Assembly (NCBI GenBank): GCA_029891345.1
Contig: CM057005.1
Location: forward strand, 59,413,760 to 59,477,759
Reading direction: 5' to 3'
Length of the DNA: 64,000 bases
Origin: Dryococelus australis
Lineage: Eukaryota; Arthropoda; Insecta; Phasmatodea; Phasmatidae
Shown here: positions 35,150 to 46,734 of the stretch, one piece after another
Numbering within the stretch: position 1 is the first letter of the stretch
How the letters are laid out: each line of letters opens with the position of its first letter
Program-made: the position numbers and the translations under genes
The notes under the pieces: model-generated
Seen by the model: only the letters and a program-made list of their open reading frames with translations
What the model was told of the DNA's origin: nothing
Database searches by the model: none

Positions 35150-35935
35150 TGGTAATCTATTACATTTAATTTCTTAGTGTAATCAATTTTTGTAAGGCAT
35201 TAAGTGAAATGTTGCTGATCGTCGGTCTGGTTTAACCTGTAATTCGTTGCATGTATAGAATATTGGTCGTGAGAGCCGATGAGAAATGGAGTAAAATATA
35301 CGTAAGGAGTGTGACTTTGTGTACTTTTGTTGGGAGCGGATCTTTGTCAGTGGGGTTTATATCACCTGAAGTGATGGTGAGTTGTTATTCGTTTTATTGT
35401 GTTAGCTTGGTTCTTGTCATTATTGATTCGTATATGTTTTGATTATTTTAATTTAATTAACTTTGTTTAATGACCAGTTAACATTTGTTACGATTTGTGG
35501 AATAAATTCCGTAATTGTGGATTTAAAGTCAGTTTAATGAATTTGTGGTAATCGTACAATTAAAGTATTTTGGTCAATCGGCCTTAAAGTAATTCGTTCG
35601 ATAGGCTATTTGAACGCGAATTATAGTGAGCCAGAATAGGGTTCCGTGCTCTCGCTCCATCCATATCTCATTCAATAAGTGTCCCAGAAGTGACAAGCGT
35701 GCTCTCGCTACATCCATACCTCACTCGGCTAGTGTCCCAGGAGCCCGCTGTGTGTGTTGGTTTCCACTCACAAACAAAAATATAAAATATCCCTTAGACC
35801 ACTCTTACATCAACATTAACACCTATATAAGCAATTACAACCCACCCCTCTAGTCGGCTCCAGAACGTCACAGAGGACACATCGATGCTGCTCCGCTAAT
35901 ATCACCCTTAACCCTTTCAACACCAATAAAATAAT
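35150..35935 (-). repeat. Right terminal inverted repeat of the Maverick-like element
   Basis: The reverse complement matches 21563-22352 over its whole length with scattered substitutions and small indels. Repeated 60-bp units (tgctctcgctccatccatat; tgctctcgctacatccatac) are inside. A related piece (cgcctagtttcccagaagtgacatgc) also occurs outside the apparent end, at about 36092-36120. Confidence 0.85.
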
Positions 35936-36579
35936 AAAATTTGATATCAAACTTATTTTAAATATTTTAATTAACTAATCGACTAATCTAATTAATCTAA
36001 TTAATTAATCTATTAATTACTTAAACAGTTCTCTAATCTCATTTGCATATCAATATGCAAAGCAGGCACGTGTGCCACTCTTTCACTAACTCTCGCCTAG
36101 TTTCCCAGAAGTGACATGCTGCCTCTACTTATAGACCTCCCATAGTGAATTTACCCTCTCACTATGTTATCGATGTTCACAAATACCCTCAATTTTATAA
36201 TTCTACGAATTTTGTCTCGAATAGAGACTTTGGTGCTAAACGGGACTCGCTCATTCTTGTGGACACAACACGTTCGAAACGTTGGCCCGAACATCCAAGA
36301 CTCTTGGTTGTCAACGGCGCATTTTGATGGACTGGATACATCAGACTGACTAGATATGTTCAAACAAGCTCGTTCGAACAGAATACCATTCTAACGCTAG
36401 TCAGCGCGATGTTGCAACAACATTCATACTTATCGCAAATGCACGCAGAGTTCACGAAACTACTGTGCTATACATTTTTACAGAAACAATGACATTTTAG
36501 TATGAACTTATCAATGAAATACACATAACTGTGACAGTGTTTATGTGATAACAATGAACGTAACACACAGGTAATAAGA
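35936..36579. other. right flank of the Maverick-like element
   Basis: Begins with a taatcta/attaatta-rich tract (35970-36025), then holds one diverged unit like those in the terminal repeat (36080-36130). No gene recognised in 36140-36579. Confidence 0.4.
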
Positions 36580-36797
36580 GTGAGTGAAGAGATTTGGGCG
36601 GCTCTTAATATTGAGGTTTTGAGAGCCGATGAGTGTGAAGTGTGGAATGCAAGGGCGGGGGAAACTGGAGATCTCCGAGAAAACCCTCCGTCCGGGACGA
36701 TTCCCGCTTGCGAAAATCTGGGAGCGACCCCACCGGGAATCGAACCCGGTTTGCCTGGGTGGGCGGCGAATAGTCTTACCACTACACCACCGTGGCC
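36580..36797 (-). repeat. SINE family 1, full-length copy
   Basis: Complete on the minus strand: head ggggccacggtggtgtagtg at 36797, B-box-like gggttcgattcccggtgggg, then body and tail to gtgagtgaagagatttgggc (reverse orientation) at the left. It is one of the best-preserved copies and carries the 'tggtgtagtggtaag' head variant. Confidence 0.95.
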
Positions 36798-39570
36798 CCT
36801 CCTCTAGAAGTCGGGCAGTGCACAGGAAGCGAATCGAATGATCTGCACTGTTAACAGCAGATAAAAGCGTGCAATAAATGAACTCCATCCCGTGGTGGGA
36901 AGCATCGCTCGTTGTTAAGACAATACTCAGCAGTGTCACTAACAGCTGTTTCCTATAAAACCACATACAAACACATTTCCGTTGATCCTCACACATGACG
37001 TAGCATTATACTGACACTAGTACAGTTCCGAACAAAGAACTCTGTTCGCCGAGCTGCAACGCTTAACATTATACTGAGTGTTAAAAATCACCGACCGCGC
37101 GCAGCATGTCACACAGAACAACGAACTTAATATTTACGGGAGAAAACCCATATCTGGAAATGCGTGGTTTGACCGCTATGGAGCGTAATGTATTGCAGCT
37201 CTTCAGACATAGGACCACAGGCGTACGCAGGGTTAGGTAATGGTGTGTGTAAACAGCAAAACGAAGATTCGATGTTATGGGATTAATAAAACGAAGTCAG
37301 AGCGCATTCATATTTAAAGAGATAGTGTTACACTACATTAAAGTAGTTTTTTATTTTTAGTGATTGTTTCAAACACCCAGACTGCCAAGCCAGAATACGA
37401 AATTTTAAAAATGCACATCCCCTGGAACCCTCAGCCTGTCCGAGCAGGCAGAAGAAGGAAACTAAAGAGGGCGCGAAGAAGGGTTGGAAGGGGTGAACTC
37501 CCACTAGACGCGAGGGAGGTTGTGCTCTGTCCGCCGGGGTCACGCGGTCGTGGTGGCTCCACTAGCCGGCCAGCCTGTACCTGCAGTACACGCCATAGAA
37601 GAGCACGCTTTTCCTCAACATTTACAGTTGTGACCTAGTGCAAATTGTATACGCGATGAAAGACGAGGGTTTGATACACTATCCGCAAGTAGTTTTACGT
37701 AACAAAAATTAAAACTACGAGTGCAGTAAGTCCCAGAAAAGATGCTATTTGGCCATATTGAGCAAGTACTTCCTAATTACCTACAAAGCAGAGAAACACA
37801 TGAAAGTACCTTACATTTGTGCACGGTACCTTAATCTCTTTTATATGCCAAACTCATTTTCTTCTGTTGAACCGTTTCTGTAAAAAAAAAACGATATTGT
37901 TGAACCTCTACACCACACTTCGCGCAGCAGCGAGGCGGGCCCGTTAAGACACATCCAGGAACCCAACAGGTGAATGGCATTGTGGATTACAAAAGGAGTT
38001 AAGAGTGTCGACCTCCAATTTGATTACAAAGCGTGCATCAGCGGTGCAGAGATCGGCGCTTACAAAGGCCGTTTGGTTGTGTGCTAAGTATTTCAGCCGT
38101 GGTGTGGACTCGTGCAACAAAATCTTCTGCAGATGTTACTCGAGTCTCTTATACCACATTTTTCATAGTGCTCCAAAAAAATGTCGAGGAGGTGTGAGAA
38201 CTGGTGAGCGTGGAGGCCATGGAAGAGGCTCCCCTCTGCCAATCCAGCGATTAAAATATATACCCTGTAGCAAGACACAGTCGGTACACTGTTGTTTTAC
38301 TGATGGCTCTACTTGATGACTGCTGCCACATAACAACTGAAGGGCTTATACGAGTGGTCCAATTATGGTTTACTGAAAGCAACAGTACATCTGACTTGCT
38401 ACCTATGACAAGTTGATTCTATGTCAATGGATTTGAGACTGATAGTTGAGAGTAGGTATGGCACTAACTGCCCACAATGGGCACTCCAGCTGTATTGCAG
38501 CACGTAACAGGCCCATTTGCTGGCCACTGATGCAAACCATTGGTGCTTCGCGCAGTCTTCTCCAGCTGTAGGCTGAGTATATTGCTAACAGGTGTTGTCA
38601 TTTCAGGTTCAGCAATGGTGCATTCCCGCTGTCAGCCAGCTTTCAGCCGGCTGTATATTCCTCTTGACCCCTCACTAACAATACATCACATATCATTATA
38701 AACATAACATAATCTCGTATATTTATGTCGTCCGACTCGCAAAGACGTCAATATTACAGATACACACAAGAACATATAAACTTAAGTAAGACCACCTACA
38801 CTGTACAACACCGTACACAGACAACATTACTCTGACACCATCACAACACAGACACAAACATCAAACACACGACGGACACCTCACGAAAACGACAACCACC
38901 GTCGGCCCCTCTGTCTCCAGAGAGGATGGCGAGGGTCAATGGTAAAAGCAGAGGAATTTTTAACTTTTCACATTTGTAAGTTACAACGTAAACTTTGTCT
39001 TTAAGATTATAACTTAAAATAATTTTAAGTCTCTGTAAATTTAAAATTTAACTATTTTTTATTTTATTTTTATAACACGACAAATTTTATGTTTCGACTA
39101 TTTTCCAAATGTATTTTTAATTCTAATAACTAAGACCAGTTATGGCCTTCAACTGGGTACTGGAGCCATTTTAATATATTCTGTTCTGTATGCTATTGGT
39201 CCATTTGTGTTTTGCTACATGGGATGGCATTCAGTTGGTCCCGCATATTCCCGTCAAAGCGCGGTAGATCTCCGTCGCCTTGCAGCCAATCTCTGAACTG
39301 CCGATACACGCTTTGTAACGATGCTCGAGGTTAACAATTCGAACCTCTTTTTGTAACCCATGTCACCATTTTGGGCTCGTCGAAGTGTCTTACAGATTAA
39401 ATCTTCAGTTGACGACCGCACGTCCTATTACTGAAGCGCTGTAATACTTAAACGCCCCGTAGTGGTGAAACCGCACATTTCAGGAAATTGGTCCACTGTC
39501 GTAGAACGTTCAGTTCGTTGCGCTCTATCGAACACTGCGCCATCTTGGTGGTTTTTAAGATTCTAGTGAG
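36798..39570. other. unassigned sequence
   Basis: No gene I can defend. A frame at 37360-37638 (plus) has an Arg-rich stretch (RAGRRRKLKRARRRVGRG) with higher GC than its surroundings; composition alone explains it. Nothing recognisable in the other open frames (38005-38316, 38093-38278). Confidence 0.4.
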
Positions 39571-39705
39571 TGAGGTGGCGCACTTCCAGACTCGCATTCG
39601 GGAGGAACTGGGTTCGAATCCTGGTCCGACCATCCTGAACTCAGTTTTCAATGGTTTACCGGAAATCAATCCAGGCGAATGCTGGGATTGTTCCTTACTA
39701 TAAGC
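39571..39705 (+). repeat. SINE family 2 (tRNA-derived), single copy
   Basis: gtgaggtggcgcacttccag then actcgcattcgggaggaact then gggttcgaatcctggtccga (B-box), then ccatcctgaactcagttttc and the body ggtttaccggaaatcaatcc, aggcgaatgctgggattgtt. This head and body differ from family 1 and resemble a SINE type widespread in invertebrates. The 3' end is lost after ttcctta. Confidence 0.75.
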
Positions 39706-39753
39706 ATAGACGATTCCTACCCCGTTTCTGCTTCTTTGAGCAACTTGTTCTGT

Positions 39754-39990
39754 GGGGCAGCGGTGGCTGAGCGGTTAGCCTACTCGCCTCCCACCAAGGC
39801 GAACCGGGTTAAAACCCCGACCGGGTCACTCCCAGATTTCCGCATGTGGGAATCGTGACTGACGATGTCGCTGGTCGGTGGGTTTTCTCGGGGAACTCCC
39901 GTTTCCGCCCGCCCTTTCATTCCGGCGCTGCTCCATGCTCACCTCAATCACCCTCATCGGCTCTGAAGACCTCGTTGACTAATTTGCTAC
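39754..39990 (+). repeat. SINE family 1, near-full-length copy
   Basis: Head gcggtggctgagcggttagc, body ccgcatgtgggaatcgtgac and ggttttctcggggaactccc, tail ctcatcggctctgaagacct. It lies directly behind the family 2 SINE in the same orientation. Confidence 0.92.
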
Positions 39991-41093
39991 GTCTCTAATG
40001 ACCTCGTTAAGCCCTACATACCTAACTAATACGGTACCATTTTCCCCACGGGCGACAGGACAACGTCGAGAAATCCTTACATTTTTACTGTGGCGAAAGA
40101 AACCGTCGTGGGAAATTCTTTTCGGGGCGGTAAGTTACAATACCTGTGTCGACGTTAATCTCAGGAGCGCCATCCATCCTTCAGCTGTTTATAAACTGTG
40201 TGCTGATTTGTATGCACTACGCGAGGGCGCGGCCGAGGGAAAATATCGGCAGCTTAACTCACGACGTGTGGGCCATCGCGTCTTGCGGCGTGCATTTCTA
40301 GGATGCAACTCGATCCGCTCTCGGGATCTCACCGACATAAATAACGGGATTTATCGTAGTGAGCTTTCGCCCGCCCCGAGGAGGAAAAAAAAAACATGGA
40401 AGGGAAGAAGTTGTCTGGAAATGATACCTCCCTGGAGAACAGTCACCTGAAGGTTTAAATCTCTTTTAGTGGATTCGCCCCCCGGGGGCACTGTGCCGAA
40501 GGGGGAGAGGGCAGGGCGAAGCGGTAACGAGTGTAGCTGACTACGGCAAGACGCTTATCTTGGAGGAATGAATTCGAAAAACTGCCAATTATGACTGACC
40601 AGGCATAGCTTGTTCGCCGTTAGTTAAACTTTTATGAAATCAACTTTTGAGAAGTATTTTATGCCATTTGAACGCGAATATAACCACTGAATGGCATATC
40701 TGCTGTAATTTCGGTGACGAGTTGTGAAAATTAGTTCTGTGTTAACGTCATTTACAAAGTGCTATGTCAAAAATTTATCAAGGATGAAACCAGTTTATTT
40801 AAGGGCAGTAATTTCGGGAATGTGGCAGTCACCTGATCTAGCATGAACACTAGTAACAAAAAAAAAACATACGGGGAAAGGTTAATTGTGAGCTAAGCGT
40901 TCCACGATGAAATATTAAGTTATTTGGCCGTTTCCAATGTATAAATTATAAAAATGGCTTAACAAATTAAAATTAATATAACCTTACTAGTAAATGGCTT
41001 TTAATCAAGTTAGTTCAACTAAATTCAGAAATCCTACGCACCACCTTACGTTTAGGAAAGGCCACCATTTCAAGCAAAAGCGTGTTTATATTG
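39991..41093. other. unassigned sequence
   Basis: A 150-codon plus frame (39998-40450) has no motif and starts inside the SINE tail. GC-rich at 40470-40520 (ccccccggggg). Not called as a gene. Confidence 0.4.
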
Positions 41094-41222
41094 AGCGGAG
41101 TGGAGAAATGTGGGCAGCTCTTAACATTGAGGTCTTGAAATACGGCGAGGGTGATGTGGGGTGAGCATGGAGCATCACCGGAATGCAAGGGCGGGGGAAA
41201 CGGGAAATCCCCGAGAAAACCC
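41094..41222 (-). repeat. SINE family 1, tail half
   Basis: Minus-strand tail (cagctcttaacattgaggtc; gcgggggaaacgggaaatcc; ccgagaaaaccc). Head missing. Confidence 0.85.
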
Positions 41223-41630
41223 GTTTTTTATGACCAGAATAATTACCTATTTACGTTTAGCAGAGCTCATAAACAAAGACCTTACAAAATGGTGGAATTG
41301 AGCAGTTGCCATTTTACTATCTCAGTCAAGAATTCCGCTATCCACGAAAATAATGCAACGAATTTATTGGAGGAAAAAAATGTCGGGTTGCAGTGTGCAG
41401 GAAAATTATTCAGATCTGAGTTTTTCCCAAATCCGTCTGATGTTTTCTAGAGGGATAACAAACAAACAGTCACACAATGTAACACACGCAGAACTAAAGG
41501 CGTACACGGCAGCGTGGGTGATGTTTGAACAAATCAAGAGACTGAAAAGTGTGATGTACTGCTCCACAAACTTATCCGAAAATTTCGCGATTGAACGACG
41601 TAGTCGCCTTAAGTGTGACACGTATCGAGT

Positions 41631-42015
41631 TAAAGGCTGTTCACGATAAAGTGAGCATTTTTTAAATCAACCATTGAAAAAAATCACTGCCACTACCTGC
41701 ATATATTTTAACTGACGCAATGAGTGGCATGTGCTCAGCAAAGTTGATAACGATGGAGGAGAAGCATTTGTGACAAGTTGAATTATTTCTCTCGATTTCT
41801 GTATTTTTTTTATTCCATTGACGTGTAAAAATGAACAGATTTTTACAATATTTACTTTTCTAACAATTTTAGTTTCACTTGACCGACGCACGAATAAAGT
41901 GATGAGGCCCATTGCAATGTTGATTTTACATAAGGTGGAAGAACACACAACGCGTATACAAATATATCTTAAACAGGGCTTCCAAAAGTGCTCATTTTGC
42001 CGTGAACATCCTATA
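41631..42015 (-). repeat. MITE family M1, body a (385 bp)
   Basis: Minus-strand copy: right end tgccgtgaacatcctata, left end taaaggctgttcacgataaa. Body motifs gcgtatacaaat, gatgaggcccattgcaatgt and cgacgcacgaataaagtgat match the other body a copies in reverse. Confidence 0.88.
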
Positions 42016-42475
42016 CCAGGCATCGGGCGAGATTGTAGCGATGGGGGGTTGAACCGGGTAGTTTTTTCACAGCTTACCTACCCGTAAACCTATTGCCGAC
42101 AAACCAAGCGGAATCATAGTAACACGTATTTTCTCTTACCCCACGTCATTTTCTCGATTCCGCTGCTATGTGTATTGCCATGTGTGGTTTCGCCATCCGT
42201 GTAGTCTCTTATTACTAACAACACGTATAGTACATTCACGGTTATTTCCAACTTTTTCTTAAGCCCTTCCGAAGTATACTTTAATGCTATTCCTCCGTCT
42301 CGTGCAAACAAAGCTTAACGGAGTATAGAAAATTTCCCCATAGAGTCAACGCACCACACTTATGCGCACTCCTGGTAATAATATTTTGCATGAGACCTAT
42401 TTCTTCTTAGCATTACCGACACACACATTTTCTCTCTGTTTTCATTCATATTAATTATAAATAAAATATTATAAC

Positions 42476-42761
42476 CAGAGCCGCGAGTATTTCGCGGATT
42501 GATGAGGCAGCAGGCTGGACTGCACAGTTCACTATACATCGGGGACACTATCATTTGTTTATTGGTTACTGCGATCAAGTGAGGCCTTTGTACACCACTG
42601 TTCAACATTAACTCTCACTATTGCTTCCTGAATACTACTGGCTCACAGTTAAACGGGGCGTGTCCAAACAACTGCCGTCCAATCACAACGAAAGGAGAAA
42701 AGACCAAGTGTTTGAAGTCCACCTCGTCACTTAATGATTTCGCGAAATACTCGGGGCTCTG
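42476..42761. mobile_element. hAT-like MITE (family H1), inserted in a MITE
   Basis: 286 bp with terminal inverted repeats: left CAGAGCCGCGAGTATTTCGC, right (reverse complement) CAGAGCCCCGAGTATTTCGC, one mismatch. CAGAG ends fit hAT elements. The 8-bp flanks attataac and atcataat match at six of eight positions, consistent with an aged target duplication. No transposase inside. Confidence 0.8.
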
Positions 42762-42802
42762 ATCATAATTTATAGATAACATAAAAGTTCAATTTAACCA
42801 AA

Positions 42803-42870
42803 GACAAGGGCGAGTGAGTAAGTAAGTGAAGAGATTTGGAGGGCTCTTATCATCGAGGTCTTGAGAGCCG
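42803..42870 (-). repeat. SINE family 1 tail with target duplication, inserted in a MITE
   Basis: 68 bp of SINE tail (gagtgagtaagtaagtgaag; gagatttggagggctcttat; cgaggtcttgagagccg), minus orientation. It is flanked by perfect 7-bp repeats aaccaaa (42796-42802 and 42871-42877), which occur once in uninterrupted copies of the host MITE. A severely 5'-truncated retroposition is the natural reading. Confidence 0.88.
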
Positions 42871-43448
42871 AACCAAAAATAAGGTACTTTTATTTTAACA
42901 CGAGTATAAAACGCATATGATGAATAGCATTTTTGAGAAATAGCCAGACACGTCATAAAAGGGACGAATTCCTATAGGTTTGATTCAAAACGTGTGAAGA
43001 AACCGCGAAAAGGCTATAGTAATAAAATTCTTAGGTTCACAGGTGATCCACTTGTAAGAGTTTCGTCTGAGCCGTGTGCACGAATTTGAAGCTCCTGCGT
43101 CGCTAACAAACAATGGGTAGACACCCGAAAATTTTGCGAACTCATTTGAGGACAAGATAGACCTCAAACAAATGTGCATTTGAGTTTTTTTTTTTTTTAT
43201 CGTAGTTCGTTAGTCACGCGCGGGACGAATTCGAGCCAGTAACTAATCAGCGAAGAAACCACGACCGAACCCTGTGCTACCTGGTCTGGTGTAAAAACTG
43301 GAGCATCAGCGTATGAACAACTTACTGAGGCTTAAGTGCACAAAGGACTGTGGAATCTAGCTTGTTTCCCTAATGAATCCGCAAAAATTCCGTATCTTTA
43401 GTAATAGGAAATAGGGGAGGGATAAAGAGCTCGTGCATCACGTATTAC

Positions 43449-43732
43449 TAGAGGCCTGCAAATTTTGGCGTTATTATTTGGGGACACGTTAAACTTCAAA
43501 CGCCTGTACCATTGTCATTAGAACATACTTCATTTCACACGCCCTGGGTAACTCTGCGCCAATAGATGAACGCATCACAATTGTGTACCCCAATCATAAG
43601 CAGTTCAGTCAGAACGGGCGTGGCTTGACATCTATGCAGCAGCCAATGGAGAAACGACATCAGCTCTAGTGCATAAAGTACTGTGAATATCAGCATGATG
43701 CCAAATAATAACGCGAATTTCGCAAGTCCCTA
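43449..43732 (+). mobile_element. hAT-like MITE (family H2), copy 1
   Basis: 284 bp: left end tagaggcctgcaaattttgg, right end (reverse complement) tagggacttgcgaaattcgc; both ends then read gcgttattatttgg. Flanks cgtattac and cgttatac suggest an 8-bp target duplication. No coding capacity. Confidence 0.85.
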
Positions 43733-44188
43733 CGTTATACCAGTGGTCTCACTTGTTTGTTGGGGCGATAGACGACGCCACATGTACAGAGTGAGTCCTT
43801 TAATAGAGGACCCTTGGGACACGTGTGTAACGGAACGAGGGAATAAGGAAATACAGACCCACGGGGCATCTTTAAAAGTACTCACTCTGTACCTCAGGGG
43901 ATCATAGCTGTGTGGGTGGCCCGCCTAGCAGGGGCAGCCTTCGATATCTACGTTGCGGCACGGAGTTCGTTATCCTCGCCGACGACAGTAATTCCCTGGT
44001 TCATAGAGTGCTGACTTACACGTAGATGTAAGCCCCGTGTACACAGCACGCACACCCACGACGCCACGTCGCTGGCAGACAGGCCCGGGAGAAATGTCAG
44101 GGGGCGATGCATCGCGTACTCGTGAAGGAAGTCCAGCGGGGGATGAGCAGGTAACGAACAGTTGCGTTAGAAGAGAAACGCCCACATC

Positions 44189-44468
44189 GGCCACCTGTTT
44201 TTCGCGAAAAAAAAATTTACGCCTAAGCTAAACGCCATTGTCCTATGGTTGTCATTTTGTTATTGACCACGTGTCTATTCCGGGAGACAGTTTCCAATCT
44301 GACTGGGCCAATCAGAATTCAGTAACTCTAACACTAAGTGTCCGTGATTCACTGGCAGGCACCTACAACGCGCGGACAATTAAACGCAACCAATTACGAA
44401 ACTGGATCTGAGCTCTAGTGTTTTGGAGTACATGTTGTCCTGGAATCTTTTCGCGAAAACAGGTGGCC
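44189..44468. mobile_element. MITE family E1, copy 1 (280 bp)
   Basis: Left end ggccacctgtttttcgcgaa, right end (reverse complement) ggccacctgttttcgcgaaa. The internal sequence (attgaccacgtgtct; gtgtccgtgattc; caggcacctacaac; gagctctagtgttttggagt) recurs at 51838-52093. Confidence 0.88.
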
Positions 44469-44566
44469 ATAGTAATACCCTTAAACGAAACTAAGGTCTA
44501 CGTGTTCAGCGAACCATCGTTTGACGGCATATTTTTAGCATAACTTGGCACTTTTCATTAGGGGGG

Positions 44567-44806
44567 GGCCACGGTGGCTAAACGGTTAGCCTGCTTGCCT
44601 CCCACTAAGGCGAACTGGGATATCCGGCGGGGTCACCGAATTTTCACGTGTGGGAATCGTGCTGGATGATGGCGTTTGTCGGCAGGTTTTCTCGGGATCT
44701 CCCGTTTCCCCGCCCTGTCATTCTGGAACCGCTCCATTGTCTCATCACCTTGATCAGCTCTCAATACCGCACTGTTAAGAGCCGCCCAAATCTCTTCACT
44801 CACTTT
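44567..44806 (+). repeat. SINE family 1, full-length copy
   Basis: Head ggccacggtggctaaacggt to tail agagccgcccaaatctcttc actcac. The B-box region is decayed (gggatatccggcggggtca). Confidence 0.93.
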
Positions 44807-46076
44807 TCATGCATCGCCACTGAACAGATAATTTCGAGGCCCGTCACAAATAAATATTTCATGGCCCCCTTCACGTGTCTCTTCCTCCTTCACTTAACCT
44901 CCACCTTTCTCATAAATAATTTTATCCCTTTAGATTTATATAGTGGCAAGTTTATTACTAACGCTACCAAAGAAATATAATTAATATTTTACACTTAGTA
45001 TTTTTGTGATATTCACTGACAGTTTTTTTAAATCCTGACTGAATTCAAGTTGCATTTTTTTATTTTTTGAGGTTATAAATAAAAATTATTTTAATTAAAA
45101 ATATATTAATTCATTTCTTTTATAATTCTTCAAATAAAAAATATATATTCCTGAAATTATTGCATTATCATTAGGGGGCTATGTAACATTACTCATTTAA
45201 CATGCAACGGTTATCTTATTGTTTCGATTCTATATATAAAGTTATATTAAATAAGTTATAGATAATTAAAATTTAAAAAAACTGAAATAATACAGAAGAT
45301 GCTTAACGCTGACAAACATTTTTAAGTGTTAGTGACTTTCAAATAAATATTGTATCCGTTGGTTTAAATAATTGAAATTAAGAAATTAAACATTTGACAA
45401 AAGTAAATAAAATGCTTCAACTAACCAAACTATAAAACATTAGTTTTACGAAGTATGGAAGTTAGTTGTTAAATAATTTTGATGTTGGAATTTTCATTAA
45501 ACGTCTGACTTTACTATTGGTAAAAACTCTTATGATATCAATAAAACTAATATTTTTTGCGAATTTATGCTGAATTGAAAGTATTGCCAAACCATTCAGT
45601 CCATCTTCCGACATATGCATTCATTAATTGTTTCGTACTGTATAATTGATTTGTTCAAATAAACAGCTGTCTAATGACTAACGTTGCTCAGTTATTTATT
45701 TTTTTATTTTACGTTGTACCTTTGCTTGAATAAACATTTGCTACGCAACGCCAAAAGGGACAAGTGGAATCATATTTTAAATGGAACCGTCTATTTGGAA
45801 TCATCGAAAAATCCTACACCTACAAGTGTTTTAAAGCCTTTAGCGCTTCAATTTATAAAGCTGTTTTAAAAATACAGTATTGTAGGTACGCAGATTTACT
45901 ACTGCTGTACTTCCAAAACAATAAAAAAAATGAAGCCTACAGTTTCACGAAATTTATATTTACTTTAACCTTCCTAGAGCAGAATTTAAATCTTTAGTAA
46001 AATACCATTTTCATTACTCACCTAGTCGCTCGTGCTGAAAAGTTCGGAAGAAAACAAATTTCAGGTGCATTATAAT
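44807..46076. other. unassigned, strongly AT-rich sequence
   Basis: No gene recognised. Frames at 45684-45997 lack motifs. Confidence 0.4.
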
Positions 46077-46359
46077 TAGAGGCCTGAAAAATTCGCTTTC
46101 TTATTTCGGGACTCGTTAAACTTCAAATGCCTGTACCTTTGTCATCGGAACATACTTCATTTCACACACCCTGGGTAACTCTGCGCCAATAGATAAACGC
46201 ATCACAGTTGTGTGCCCCAATCATAAGCAGTTCAGTCAGAAAAAGCGTGGCTTCACATCTATGCAGCAGTCAATGGAGAAACGCCATCAGCTCTAATGCA
46301 TACAGTACTGTGAATATCAACCTGGTGCCAAATAATAATGCGAATTTTGCATGTCCCTA
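46077..46359 (+). mobile_element. hAT-like MITE (family H2), copy 2
   Basis: 283 bp, same orientation and body as 43449-43732 (aacatacttcatttcacaca; ctgcgccaatagataaacgc; aatcataagcagttcagtca). Flanks attataat and attatgtg are a weak 8-bp match. Confidence 0.85.
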
Positions 46360-46734
46360 ATTATGTGTAATTCACTTAAACAGCAAAAGTACACATTACA
46401 GTGGTCGAATTCGTGAACAGCACAGCACGAAGGCAAAAACTCTACAAATTACCAGCTTGATTAATTTTTGTTTACTAAAGACAGCTCACAGCGGGATCCG
46501 ACAAGACTCCTCTCCAGCTTCCGGAATAGTCTACTTCTCTATTGGCAGGACAGAAGGAGCAAGGGTAGCTACGGTGGGCAATGGTGATCGCTGAACAAAA
46601 GTCCTTTGCATTTCCGCTACAACAAAAAAAGTTTTTAAAAGATTCAAGTCTCAAAACCATGTTTTCAGTGTCTCTTAGGCATGCACAATTAAACGAAACA
46701 AGTTTTACATAATTTAATGTATTAGTTATATTAG

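Larger units (their letters stand above)
21563..35935. mobile_element. Degraded Maverick/Polinton-type virus-like element (about 14.4 kb)
   Basis: Bounded by inverted repeats of nearly 0.8 kb (left 21563-22352, right about 35150-35935). Inside are relics of the packaging and capsid set typical of Maverick/Polinton elements and their viral relatives: double-jelly-roll capsid, penton-like protein, PLA2-like minor capsid protein, FtsK/HerA-type ATPase and retroviral-type integrase. The integrase lies next to the right repeat, as usual. Structural genes are on the minus strand, ATPase and integrase on the plus strand. Every gene is broken. No protein-primed DNA polymerase B or adenain-like protease is recognisable; the left 6.5 kb looks replaced or eroded. 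The usual 6-bp target duplication is not seen at the point where repeat similarity stops (gggtgc against aaaatt), so the ends may be decayed or rearranged. Confidence 0.85.
42226..43018 (+). repeat. MITE family M1, body b, carrying two younger insertions
   Basis: Ends tatagtacattcacggttat and gaaaccgcgaaaaggctata. With the insertions at 42476-42761 and 42803-42870 removed, the order equals the other body b copies (ctccgtctcgtgcaaacaaa; attaattataaataaaatat; agttcaatttaaccaaa; aataaggtacttttatttta; gtttgattcaaaacgtgtga). Confidence 0.9.

Noticed and set aside
36468..36996. Overlapping open frames on both strands with GTIP, GRSQIFASG and similar peptides (also at 12107-12466, 51452-51884, 57417-57659 and 63154-63558)
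   Set aside because: All fall in SINE family 1 copies; the shared peptides come from the GC-rich SINE body, not from a gene family.
37360..37638. Arg-rich frame as a nucleic-acid-binding protein
   Set aside because: The Arg-rich stretch matches local GC-rich sequence; there is no conserved motif and no start or splice context.
39754..39830. tRNA gene from the A- and B-box-like sequence
   Set aside because: The tRNA-like head is continuous with the SINE body and recurs in many copies; the acceptor stem does not close.
39998..40450. 150-codon plus-strand frame
   Set aside because: It begins inside a SINE tail and has no recognisable domain.
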